A stretch of DNA of 64,000 bases. It comes from an uncultured Stenotrophomonas sp. GTDB taxonomy: Bacteria; Pseudomonadota; Gammaproteobacteria; Xanthomonadales; Xanthomonadaceae. The position numbers and the translations under genes are program-made. Location of the stretch: NCBI GenBank assembly GCA_913775725.1, contig CAJYNG010000017.1, positions 124,001 through 188,000 on the forward strand, read 5' to 3'. This document shows, in pieces, positions 1 to 9,653 of the stretch; within the stretch, counting starts at the first letter, position 1; every line of letters starts with the position of its first letter. Under the pieces are notes generated by a model. The model was not told the origin of the DNA, did no database searches, and saw only the letters and a list, made by a program, of their open reading frames with translations.

Positions 1-738
1 CTGTTCCTGACCATCCACGAGAACGTTGGCCACCCGCTCGAGCTGGACCGCGTGCTCGGCTACGAAGCCAACTACGCCGGCACCAGCTTCGCCACGCTGG
101 ACAAGCGCGATGCCGGCTTCCGCTGGGGCAGCGACATCGTCACCTTCTTCGCCGACAAGACCCAACCGGGCAGCCTCGGTGCGGTCGGCTACGACGACGA
201 AGGGGTGAAGACCCAGCGCTGGGACCTGGTGCGCGACGGCATCCTGGTCGACTACCAGGCCACCCGCGATGAAGCCCATATCCTCGGCCGCGATGCATCG
301 CATGGCTGCAGTTACGCCGATTCCTGGTCCAGCGTGCAGTTCCAGCGCATGGCCAATGTCTCGCTGGCGCCGGGCAAGCAGCCTCTCAGCGTCGAGGACA
401 TGATCAAGGACGTGGAGAACGGCATCTACATCCACGGCCGGGGGTCGTATTCGATCGACCAGCAGCGCTACAACGCGCAGTTCGGTGGCCAGCTGTACTA
501 CCAGATCAAGGATGGAAAGATCGCCGGCATGGTCGAGGACGCGGCCTACCAGATCCGCACGCCGGAGTTCTGGAACGCGTGCACCGCCATCTGCGACGAG
601 CGTGACTTCCGCCTGGGTGGTTCGTTCTTCGACGGCAAGGGCCAGCCCGGCCAGGTCTCGGCGGTCTCGCACGGTTCGTCCACCACCCGCTTCAACGGCA
701 TCAACATCATCAACACCGCGCGCAGTCTCGGCGCTTGA
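1..738 (+). CDS. TldD-family metalloprotease, 5' end outside window
   Basis: The frame is open from base 1, so the N-terminal half is missing; 245 C-terminal residues are present. They begin with the TldD signature HENVGH (HExxxH, residues 6-11 of the fragment), which binds the catalytic metal in the TldD subunit of TldD/TldE proteases. The C-terminal half is very similar to the next gene (shared stretches such as VLGYEANYAGTSFATLDKR), so the two are tandem paralogues. TldD/TldE complexes elsewhere degrade unfolded peptides and mature microcin B17. The next gene begins 30 bp downstream, so co-transcription is likely. Whether this copy also has an export signal cannot be seen. Confidence 0.93.
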   Translation: MFLTIHENVGHPLELDRVLGYEANYAGTSFATLDKRDAGFRWGSDIVTFFADKTQPGSLGAVGYDDEGVKTQRWDLVRDGILVDYQATRDEAHILGRDASHGCSYADSWSSVQFQRMANVSLAPGKQPLSVEDMIKDVENGIYIHGRGSYSIDQQRYNAQFGGQLYYQIKDGKIAGMVEDAAYQIRTPEFWNACTAICDERDFRLGGSFFDGKGQPGQVSAVSHGSSTTRFNGINIINTARSLGA

Positions 739-768
739 GCCACCCATCCTTCGACATGGAGAGCAGCC

Positions 769-2403
769 TTGCAAAGACGTGACTTCCTGGCCCTGACCGG
801 GCTTACCGCGGGCGGGCTGATCGTGCCCTCCTTCTTCGGCAAGGCGATTGCCGCCGAACAGCTGCAGAGCACGCTGGACCTGGGGCTGAAGAAGCGCCTG
901 GCCGATGCGGCGCTGGCCGCCGCCCGCCAGGCCGGCGCCACCTACTGCGACGTGCGCATCGGCCGCTACCTGCGGCAGTTCGTGATCACCCGCGAGGACA
1001 AGGTGCAGAACGTCGTGAACACCGAGTCCACCGGTGTTGGCATCCGCGTGATCGTCAACGGTGCCTGGGGCTTTGCCGCCACCAATGCGCTGGGTACGGC
1101 CGATGTGGCCCGGGCCGCGCAGCAGGCCGCGGCGATCGCCAAGGCCAATGCCGGCGTGCAGACCGCACCGGTGCAGCTGGCCAAGGCGCCGGGCGTGGGT
1201 GAGGTGAGCTGGCGCACGCCGATCCGCAAGAATGCGATGGAAGTGCCGATCAAGGACAAGGTCGGCCTGCTGCTGGACGTCAACGCCGCGGCGATGGGCG
1301 CCGGCGCCAGCTTCGTCAATTCGATGCTGTTCCTGGTCAACGAACAGAAGTACTTCGCTTCCACCGATGGCTCCTATATCGACCAGGACGTGCACCGCAT
1401 CTGGGCACCGATGACGATTACCGCCATCGACAAGTCCAGCGGCAAGTTCCGTACCCGCGAAGGCCTGTCCTCGCCGATGGGCCTGGGCTACGAGTACCTG
1501 GACGGTGCGGCTGCCGGCAAGGTGGTCAGCCCGAATGGTGTGGTCAACTACAGCTCTTCCTACAACATGAAGGAAGACGCCATCGCCGCCGCCAGGCAGG
1601 CGCAGGAAAAGCTGAAGGCACCGTCGGTGAAGCCGGGCAAGTACGATCTGGTGCTCGACCCGTCGCACACCTGGCTGACCATCCATGAGTCGATCGGCCA
1701 CCCGTTGGAGCTGGACCGCGTGCTCGGCTATGAAGCCAACTACGCCGGCACCAGCTTCGCCACCCTGGACAAGCGCGAACAGCATTTCCAGTACGGCAGC
1801 GAGCTGGTCAACATCTTCGCCGACAAGACCCAGCCGGGCAGCCTCGGCGCGGTGGCGTACGACGATGAAGGCGTGAAGTGCAAGCGCTGGGACCTGATCA
1901 GCAGCGGCAAGCTGGTGGATTACCAGACCATCCGCGACCAGGCCCACATCCTCGGCAAGACCGAGTCCGACGGTTGCTGCTACGCCGACTCGTGGTCCAG
2001 CGTGCAGTTCCAGCGCATGGCCAACGTGTCGATGGCACCGGGCAAGAAGCCGTTGAGCGTGCCGGACCTGATCAAGGACGTGGAGAACGGCATCTACATC
2101 ATCGGTGATGGTTCGTTCTCGATCGACCAGCAGCGCTACAACGCGCAGTTCGGCGGCCAGCTGTTCTACGAGATCAAGAACGGCCAGATCACCCGCATGC
2201 TGGAAGACGTGGCCTACCAGATCCGCACGCCGGAGTTCTGGAATGCCTGCACCGCCGTGGCCGACGAGCGTGACTACCGCCTGGGCGGTTCGTTCTTCGA
2301 CGGCAAGGGCCAGCCGGGCCAGGTCTCGGCGGTCTCGCACGGTTCGTCCACCGCGCGCTTCAACGGCATCAACGTCATCAACACCGCACGCAGCCTCGGC
2401 TGA
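769..2403 (+). CDS. TldD-family metalloprotease with Tat signal
   Basis: This 544-residue protein is a full-length TldD-type subunit. The start is a TTG at 769, preceded by GGAGAG at about 8 nt spacing. It gives an N-terminus MQRRDFLALTGLTAGG, a twin-arginine export signal followed by a hydrophobic stretch and AIAAE. The metal-binding motif HESIGH lies at residues 306-311. Characterised TldD proteins are cytoplasmic, so the Tat signal suggests a periplasmic variant; export is inferred. It is a tandem duplicate of the upstream gene and sits 21 bp before the TldE-like partner, which fits a heteromeric TldD/TldE assembly. Confidence 0.93.
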   Translation: MQRRDFLALTGLTAGGLIVPSFFGKAIAAEQLQSTLDLGLKKRLADAALAAARQAGATYCDVRIGRYLRQFVITREDKVQNVVNTESTGVGIRVIVNGAWGFAATNALGTADVARAAQQAAAIAKANAGVQTAPVQLAKAPGVGEVSWRTPIRKNAMEVPIKDKVGLLLDVNAAAMGAGASFVNSMLFLVNEQKYFASTDGSYIDQDVHRIWAPMTITAIDKSSGKFRTREGLSSPMGLGYEYLDGAAAGKVVSPNGVVNYSSSYNMKEDAIAAARQAQEKLKAPSVKPGKYDLVLDPSHTWLTIHESIGHPLELDRVLGYEANYAGTSFATLDKREQHFQYGSELVNIFADKTQPGSLGAVAYDDEGVKCKRWDLISSGKLVDYQTIRDQAHILGKTESDGCCYADSWSSVQFQRMANVSMAPGKKPLSVPDLIKDVENGIYIIGDGSFSIDQQRYNAQFGGQLFYEIKNGQITRMLEDVAYQIRTPEFWNACTAVADERDYRLGGSFFDGKGQPGQVSAVSHGSSTARFNGINVINTARSLG

Positions 2404-2424
2404 CCGGTCAGGAGCCCTTACACC

Positions 2425-3759
2425 ATGAGTATCTTCACCGAAGCCCAGGCCAAAGCCATCCTCGACAAGGTCATCGCCCTGTCCAAGGCCGACGAATGCA
2501 CCGCCGTGCTGGCCGGCGCGATCAGCGGCAACATCCGTTTCGCACTGAACAATGTCTCCACCAGCGGCATCGTCGACAACACCGAGCTGGCGGTCACCGT
2601 CGCCTTCGGCAAGCGCGTCGGCACGGCCTCGATCAACGAGTTCGACGACGCCGCGCTGGAACGCGTGGTGCGCCGTGCTGAAGACCTGGCACGCCTGGCC
2701 CCGGAGAACCCGGAGTTCATGCCGGCCATCGGCAAGCAGAGCTACCGCGCCAGCCCGACCTTCAGCGAATCCACCGCTGCCATCGATCCGGCCTTCCGTG
2801 CCAAGGTCGCCGCCGATTCGATCGCGCCGTGCCGTGGCCACGGCCTGATCGCCGCCGGGTTCCTTGAAGACGGCCAGGGCTTCCAGGCCACCGCCAACAG
2901 CAACGGCAACTTCGCCTACCAGCGCACCACCAACTTCGACTACACCTGCACCGTGCGTACCGAAGATGGCCGTGGTTCGGGCTGGGTTGGCCGCAACCTG
3001 AAGGATGCCGCCGACTTCAAGGCCGACCAGGACATCCGCATCGCCATGCGCAAGGCCACCGAATCGGCCGAAGCCAAGGCGCTGGAACCGGGCAAGTACA
3101 CGGTGATCCTGGAGCCCGCCGCGGCCGCCGGCCTGATCAGCTTCATGATGAACTTCTTCAGCGCACGCTCGGCCGATGAAGGCCGCAGCTTCCTGTCGAA
3201 GAAGGGCGGTGGCAACAAGCTGGGCGAGCAGGTCTACGACCCGCGCGTGACCATGATCGCCGACCCGTGGCATCCGGACGCACCGGTGCTGCCGTGGGAT
3301 GGCGAAGGCATGCCGCGCGAGCGCATGGCCATCATCGAGAACGGCAAGATCGCCAACCTGGACTACTCGCGCTTCTGGGCGCAGAAGCAGGGCAAGACCG
3401 CCAAGGCAACACCGGGCAACCTGCTGATGAGCGGTGGCGACAAGAGCACCGCCGAACTGGTGCGCGGCACCCAGAAGGGCATCCTGGTCACCCGTACCTG
3501 GTACATCCGCATGGTCGACCCGCAGACCGTGCTGCTGACCGGCCTCACCCGCGATGGCACCTTCTACATCGAGAACGGCCAGATCAAGCACCCGGTGAAG
3601 AACTTCCGCTTCAACGAATCGCCGGTGATCATGCTCAACAACATCGAAGAGCTGGGCAAGCCGGTGCGCGTGGCCGGTGATGAATCAAGCTACGTGATGA
3701 TGATCCCGCCGATGAAGCTGCGCGATTTCACCTTCACCTCGCTGTCCGACGCGGTCTGA
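2425..3759 (+). CDS. TldE/PmbA-type subunit of a TldD/TldE protease
   Basis: This 444-residue protein belongs to the TldD/PmbA fold family but has no HExxxH motif. That is the hallmark of the non-catalytic TldE (PmbA) partner, which shapes the substrate chamber of the TldD heterodimer. Unlike the preceding TldD, the N-terminus (MSIFTEAQAK) has no recognisable export signal, so if the two work together their localisation is puzzling. An upstream GGAGCCC serves as a weak ribosome-binding site. The stop codon overlaps the start of the next gene (TGATG), indicating translational coupling within the operon. Confidence 0.88.
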   Translation: MSIFTEAQAKAILDKVIALSKADECTAVLAGAISGNIRFALNNVSTSGIVDNTELAVTVAFGKRVGTASINEFDDAALERVVRRAEDLARLAPENPEFMPAIGKQSYRASPTFSESTAAIDPAFRAKVAADSIAPCRGHGLIAAGFLEDGQGFQATANSNGNFAYQRTTNFDYTCTVRTEDGRGSGWVGRNLKDAADFKADQDIRIAMRKATESAEAKALEPGKYTVILEPAAAAGLISFMMNFFSARSADEGRSFLSKKGGGNKLGEQVYDPRVTMIADPWHPDAPVLPWDGEGMPRERMAIIENGKIANLDYSRFWAQKQGKTAKATPGNLLMSGGDKSTAELVRGTQKGILVTRTWYIRMVDPQTVLLTGLTRDGTFYIENGQIKHPVKNFRFNESPVIMLNNIEELGKPVRVAGDESSYVMMIPPMKLRDFTFTSLSDAV

Positions 3760-4466
3760 TGGATCGCCGGGCCTGCCTGCGCTGGTTGGCCGCTGCCGCT
3801 TCGGCGGCGGCGCTGCCGGCCTTCGCGCAGGCGGGTCCGCGCAGTTCGCGCTACGACTTCTGGTTCACCCGCCTGCAGTACGACTCCGGCGACTGGGACG
3901 TGGATGCGCGCATGCCGTCCAACCTGATCACCTCGCTGATCGACTACACCTCGCTGCGGGTGGACCCGCAGGAACACGTGGTAGCGCTGGCCGACCCGCG
4001 CATGCTGGAAGCGCCGTTCTGCTACATGGCCGGGCACACACTGGTGGAGTTCAATGCCGCCGAACGGCAGAACTTCGTGCGTTACGTGCGCAATGGCGGC
4101 TTTGTCTTCGTCGACGACTGCAACCATGACATCGACGGCCTGTTCGCCACCTCGTTCGAGGCGCAGATGGGTCGCCTGTTTGGTCCGAAGGCACTGCAGA
4201 AACTGCCCAACAGCCACGCGCTGTACCGCAGCTTCTTCCGCTTCCCCGATGGCCCGCCCGCCACCAGCTTCGAACTCAACGGTTGGGGCGACGACCTGGT
4301 GCATGACTACCTGAAAGGCATTGAGGTCGATGGCCGCCTGGGCCTGCTCTACAGCAACAAGGATTACGGCTGCGAGTGGGACTACGACTGGCGCAACAAG
4401 CGTTTCCTGGCCGAAGACAACACCCGCTTCGGCGTCAACATCGTGATGTACGCGTTGAACAATTGA
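3759..4466 (+). CDS. DUF4159 family exported protein
   Basis: A 235-residue protein with an N-terminal signal (MDRRACLRWLAAAASAAALPAFAQAG) that contains an arginine pair and may be Tat-dependent. The remainder (YDFWFTRLQYDSGDWD; later GGFVFVDDCNHD) matches the DUF4159 pattern. DUF4159 is frequently encoded beside MoxR/DUF58/Bat-like genes, as here, but has no established biochemical role. The start overlaps the preceding stop as TGATG. The next gene begins 16 bp downstream. Confidence 0.82.
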   Translation: MDRRACLRWLAAAASAAALPAFAQAGPRSSRYDFWFTRLQYDSGDWDVDARMPSNLITSLIDYTSLRVDPQEHVVALADPRMLEAPFCYMAGHTLVEFNAAERQNFVRYVRNGGFVFVDDCNHDIDGLFATSFEAQMGRLFGPKALQKLPNSHALYRSFFRFPDGPPATSFELNGWGDDLVHDYLKGIEVDGRLGLLYSNKDYGCEWDYDWRNKRFLAEDNTRFGVNIVMYALNN

Positions 4467-4482
4467 TAGGACCTGCACGCCC

Positions 4483-5466
<984 letters not shown>

Positions 5467-5473
5467 TCCACGC

Positions 5474-6370
5474 GTGAACGCCGGTACCCCGCTGACCTTG
5501 CCACCGGAACTGCGTGCGCGCCTGCGCCTGCTGCGGTTGCGGCCGCGCCTGGCCAGCGGCGCCAGTGGCATCGGCCAGCACCCCAGCCGCAGCCGCGGTG
5601 CCGGTCTCGAATTCGCCCAGTACCGTGCCTACGAGCCCGGTGACGAACTGCGCCAGATCGACTGGAAGCTGTATGCCCGCTCGGACCGCTTCTTCGTGCG
5701 CGAATCCGAGCGCGAAAGCCCGATCACCGTCTGGCTGCTGCTTGACGCCACCGCTTCGGCCAACCAGGTGGATCGCGCGGCACCGCGGCGCACGCGCCTG
5801 GACCACATGCGCGGGGTGGCCGCCTGCGCGGTTGAACTGGCCCTGCAGCAGGGCGATCGTTTCGGCCTGCTGGCAATCAATGGCGATGGCCTGCAGCTGG
5901 TGCCCGCAGCGAACGGCGCACGCCAACGTGACCGCGTGCATCTGCAACTGCATGCCTTGCAGGCACGCGGCGCCTGGCCTGCTGCCGATCGCCTGCGTCC
6001 GCTGTGGGAGCGCGTTCGCCCGGGGGATCTGCTGCTGGCGATCGGCGACGGCTTCGACGACGCCGGCATCGTGTTGCTCGAACAGCTGGCCAGCGCACGC
6101 CGCGAAGTGGCACTGCTGCAGATCCTGACCGCCGACGAGCGCGACTTCCCATTCGATGCCGGCCATCGCTTCCGCGACCCGGAAACCGGCGAGGAACTCT
6201 TGGGCGATGGCGCGGCGATTCGCGCCGATTACCTGCAGCGCTTCGCTGACGCGCGCAGTGCATTGCGTGCGCGCCTGCAGGCCAGCGGCATCGCCAGTGC
6301 CACCGGCTGGCTCGACCAACCGTTGGACCAGCCGCTGCAGGCGCTGTTCGGGCGTGGGGGCGGCGCATGA
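5474..6370 (+). CDS. DUF58 domain-containing protein
   Basis: A 298-residue DUF58 protein, the usual MoxR partner. The family motif is visible as YEPGDELRQIDWKLYARSDR followed by FFVRESERE. A GTG at 5474, 7 bp past the moxR-type gene, is preferred. An in-frame ATG at 5414 would add 20 residues but overlap the previous gene by 53 bp. No transmembrane segment is obvious, so it is probably a cytoplasmic or peripheral protein with a VWA-like fold in its second half. Its stop overlaps the next gene's ATG (ATGA). Confidence 0.87.
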   Translation: MNAGTPLTLPPELRARLRLLRLRPRLASGASGIGQHPSRSRGAGLEFAQYRAYEPGDELRQIDWKLYARSDRFFVRESERESPITVWLLLDATASANQVDRAAPRRTRLDHMRGVAACAVELALQQGDRFGLLAINGDGLQLVPAANGARQRDRVHLQLHALQARGAWPAADRLRPLWERVRPGDLLLAIGDGFDDAGIVLLEQLASARREVALLQILTADERDFPFDAGHRFRDPETGEELLGDGAAIRADYLQRFADARSALRARLQASGIASATGWLDQPLDQPLQALFGRGGGA

Positions 6371-7488
6371 CCCTGCTGTTCCCGCTGGGCCTGGCCGCGC
6401 TCGCCGCATCGCTGCTGCCGTTGCTGATCCACCTTGCCCGGCGCCATCCGTATACGCCGCTGGATTTCGCCGCGCTGCGCTGGCTGCGTGCACAGATCCG
6501 GCCGCGCCAGCGCATCCGCTTCGATGACTGGCCGTTGCTGCTGGTGCGGCTGCTGTTGCTGGCTGCATTGGCCTTTCTGCTGGCACGACCTGCGTTGACC
6601 GGCCCTGCCCCTGTCCCCACTGCCTGGACGGTAGTGGCACCGGGGATGGACGCCGCCGCACTGCGCGGCACCGCCGAAGAGGGCAACTGGCACTGGCTGG
6701 CACCCGGCTTCCCCGCCATCGATCACGCACCACCGGCATCCAGTGCATCTCTGCCCAGCCTGTTGCGCGAACTGGATGCGCAGCTGCCCCCGGGCACCGC
6801 GTTGACCGTGCACGTTCCCGATCCCCTCCCCGGCCTGGATGGCGCCCGCCTGCAGCTGTCGCGCGACGTGCAATGGCACACGCAGTCGATGCCGGTCACA
6901 CCGCCGCAGACTGCAGCGGCACTGCCGCAGCTACGCGTGCACGGTGAGGCACCTGCCGCTGCCCAGCACTGGTTGAATGCACTGCAGCGCGCGTGGGGCG
7001 TGCAGGCACCGCTCGCTCCGCTGTCGGTGGATACCCTGCCCGAACGCGGCGAGGTCGGCGTGTGGAGCCGTAGCGATGCACTGCCAGCGAACTGGCAGGC
7101 GTGGTTGCGCGACGGCGGTCGTGTCGTCACCGCCGGCAAGCCTGCTGCCAGCGCCCGCATCCTGCTGCGCGACGCGGAAGGCGCACCGCTGCTGTGGCAG
7201 CAACGCATCGGTCATGGCTCTCTGCTGTCGCTGCCGGGCGACTGGAATGCCGCCAGCAACGCCGCGCTGCGCGATCCGCAGTTGCCGCGTGCCCTGCTGC
7301 TGGCGCTGCAGCCCCCCACGGCCCCGCGCCTGGGCGATGCACGTGACCACGCACCGCACCGGGCCGCATTGCCTGCTTCAATACCGCCGCTGCGAGAGCC
7401 GACGCCTTGGCTGTTGCTGGCCATCGTGCTGCTGTTCGCGCTGGAACGCTGGATGGCCAGCAGCGCCCGGCGCAGGGCGGGCGCATGA
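6367..7488 (+). CDS. BatA-like membrane protein
   Basis: This 373-residue protein begins MTLLFPLGLAALAASLLPLLIHL..., the N-terminal motif of aerotolerance-type (BatA) proteins. A second hydrophobic segment lies near residues 57-75 (WPLLLVRLLLLAALAFLLAR) and a third at the C-terminus (TPWLLLAIVLLFALERWM). The middle is periplasmic-type sequence with no clear VWA MIDAS motif, so it is probably a non-canonical Bat protein. It is coupled to both neighbours by 4-bp ATGA overlaps. Function is inferred from context: envelope-located partner of the MoxR/DUF58 module. Confidence 0.8.
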   Translation: MTLLFPLGLAALAASLLPLLIHLARRHPYTPLDFAALRWLRAQIRPRQRIRFDDWPLLLVRLLLLAALAFLLARPALTGPAPVPTAWTVVAPGMDAAALRGTAEEGNWHWLAPGFPAIDHAPPASSASLPSLLRELDAQLPPGTALTVHVPDPLPGLDGARLQLSRDVQWHTQSMPVTPPQTAAALPQLRVHGEAPAAAQHWLNALQRAWGVQAPLAPLSVDTLPERGEVGVWSRSDALPANWQAWLRDGGRVVTAGKPAASARILLRDAEGAPLLWQQRIGHGSLLSLPGDWNAASNAALRDPQLPRALLLALQPPTAPRLGDARDHAPHRAALPASIPPLREPTPWLLLAIVLLFALERWMASSARRRAGA

Positions 7489-9653
7489 ACACCCTGCAGC
7501 ACGCCTGGCAACGCGCACGCCGCCGCCGTGCGCTCATCACCCTGCTGCTATGCCTGCCGTGGGCGCTGGCCGCAACGGTACTGGCGCTGCGTCTGGCAGG
7601 CTTCGATATCGCCTGCGTCGTCGGCACGATCAGCCTGCTCGTGTGCGCGGCCTTCGCCACAGCGCGTGCCCGCCAGCTGGACCGGCAATGGCTGCTGCGC
7701 CAGCTCGATGGCAGCGGTGCCAGCGAGGACAGCGCCGACCTGCTTTTCGCCGACGCCGCCACACTCAATCCGCTGCAGCGGCGCCAGCGTGCGCATGTAC
7801 TGGCCACGCTGGAACGCGCGATGCCGGAGCTGCGTCCACGCTGGCCGCGTGGGGCATTGGCGTTGTGCTGGATCGCAGGCCTGGCCATCGTTGTACTGGC
7901 AGTCGGCTGGCCACGTTCCAGCCCCGTCTCCGCGCCAGCCCGTACGGCAGCACCTGGCAGCATGGCTGCCGCGGGCCCACTGCACCTGCAGTCCACCCGC
8001 CTGCGCATCGACGCGCCGGCCTATACCGGCCAGGCCACGCTTACCCAGAATGCCTTGGACGCCAAGGTTGCCGCCGACAGCCGGCTGTCCTGGTCGCTGC
8101 GCTTCGACCGGGCACCGGACAAGGCATGGCTGCAGTTCCACGATGGTCGCCGGTTGCCGCTGAGCGAGCACGAAGGGCAGTGGCAGGCGCAGGATGTGGC
8201 ACGCACGCCGGTGCTGTACCGCGTGGTGAGCGAACCGGCACTGGCAGAGACCCGCCTGCATCGGCTGGATGTGGTGGCCGACCGTGCACCCAGCGTGCGC
8301 GTACTGGAGCCCGCGGCCAGCCTGGTGCTGGGCACGCCGGGGCAACGGCAGTGGGCGCTGCGCTTTGAGGCCAGCGACGATTACGGTGTCGCGGCGCAGG
8401 CAACGCTGTCGATCACCACCACCCAGGGCAGCGGGGAGAACATCACCTTCGTGAAGCGCAGCGTCACGCTTGCCGGCAGCGGCGAAGCTACCGCGCGGCG
8501 TTTCGCCCACACCCTTGATCTGGCTGCGCTGGGCGCGCAGCCCGGCAACGATGTGATCGCCCAGCTGGAAGTGCGCGACAACCATGCACCCACGCCGCAG
8601 ACCGGGCGCAGCAGCAGCGTGATTCTGCGCCTGCCCAGCGCCGAAGTCGCGCTCGGTGCGGAGCTTGAAGGCCGCATCAAGAAGACCCTGCCTGCGTACT
8701 TCCGCAGCCAGCGGCAGATCATCATCGATGCCGAAGCCCTGATCCGGCAGCGACGCAGCCTGGCCGCCGAGGACTTCGTGAAGCGCAGCGATGCGATCGG
8801 TGTCGACCAGCGCATCCTGCGCCTGCGCTACGGCCAGTTCCTGGGCGAGGAAAGCGAAGGTGCGCCGAAGCCACCGCCGACCAGCGACCTGCCCACCAGC
8901 GATACGCCGACCACAGACCACCACGATCACGACGACGATCACGACCATGGCGCCGATGCCGGGGCGCACGACGCGCATGGCCACGATCACGGCGGCAAGC
9001 CAGCCAACGCCGATACGCCGCCGGTGTTCGGCAGCGCCACCGATGTGCTCTCCGAATACGGCCACACCCATGACCACGCCGAAGCCGCGACCCTGCTCGA
9101 CCCACAGACCCGCGCCACGTTGAAGGCCGCGCTGGACCAGATGTGGTCGGCCGAAGGCGAGCTGCGCCAGGGCCGACCGGAGCAGGCGTTGCCCTTCGCC
9201 TACAAGGCATTGGGCCTCATCAAACAGGTACAGCAGGCCGAACGCATCTATCTGGCCCGGGTCGGACCGGAACTGCCACCGATCGATGAAGGCCGTCGCC
9301 TCGGCGGTGATCGCGCCGGACTGGCCAGTCGCGAACTGCCGTTGGCCGCGCGCACCCCGCCCGATCCGGCCATCGTTGAAGCCTGGCAGCGCCTCGGTGA
9401 TGACAACGGCGCACCGGATCTCGATGCGCTCGCGGCCTGGCAGCAGCGCAACGCGGCCTACCTGCCCGACGCACTCGATCTGGCTGCCGCCATCGAGCAG
9501 CTGCGCATCGAGCCCGGTTGCCACGACTGTCGCCAGCGCCTGCGCGCGCAGCTGTGGCGGGCACTGCAGCGACCACTGCCGCAGGCGATGCGGCGCAGTG
9601 CCACCGATGCGATGGGTCAGCGGTACCTTGATGCGCTGGAGGCGCAGCCATGA
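7485..9653 (+). CDS. Large membrane-anchored protein with His/Asp-rich region, Bat-operon member
   Basis: A 722-residue protein starting at the ATG inside the ATGA overlap at 7485. Two hydrophobic segments lie near the N-terminus (about residues 15-55) and another near residue 125; the rest looks periplasmic. It resembles the large DUF4175-like proteins of MoxR operons, but I cannot confirm this. The striking feature is a His/Asp-rich stretch at about residues 476-504 (DHHDHDDDHDHGADAGAHD), followed by GHTHDHAEA near 526-534, which could bind divalent metal. The C-terminal part is helical and Ala/Leu-rich. It overlaps the next gene by ATGA. Confidence 0.78.
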   Translation: MNTLQHAWQRARRRRALITLLLCLPWALAATVLALRLAGFDIACVVGTISLLVCAAFATARARQLDRQWLLRQLDGSGASEDSADLLFADAATLNPLQRRQRAHVLATLERAMPELRPRWPRGALALCWIAGLAIVVLAVGWPRSSPVSAPARTAAPGSMAAAGPLHLQSTRLRIDAPAYTGQATLTQNALDAKVAADSRLSWSLRFDRAPDKAWLQFHDGRRLPLSEHEGQWQAQDVARTPVLYRVVSEPALAETRLHRLDVVADRAPSVRVLEPAASLVLGTPGQRQWALRFEASDDYGVAAQATLSITTTQGSGENITFVKRSVTLAGSGEATARRFAHTLDLAALGAQPGNDVIAQLEVRDNHAPTPQTGRSSSVILRLPSAEVALGAELEGRIKKTLPAYFRSQRQIIIDAEALIRQRRSLAAEDFVKRSDAIGVDQRILRLRYGQFLGEESEGAPKPPPTSDLPTSDTPTTDHHDHDDDHDHGADAGAHDAHGHDHGGKPANADTPPVFGSATDVLSEYGHTHDHAEAATLLDPQTRATLKAALDQMWSAEGELRQGRPEQALPFAYKALGLIKQVQQAERIYLARVGPELPPIDEGRRLGGDRAGLASRELPLAARTPPDPAIVEAWQRLGDDNGAPDLDALAAWQQRNAAYLPDALDLAAAIEQLRIEPGCHDCRQRLRAQLWRALQRPLPQAMRRSATDAMGQRYLDALEAQP

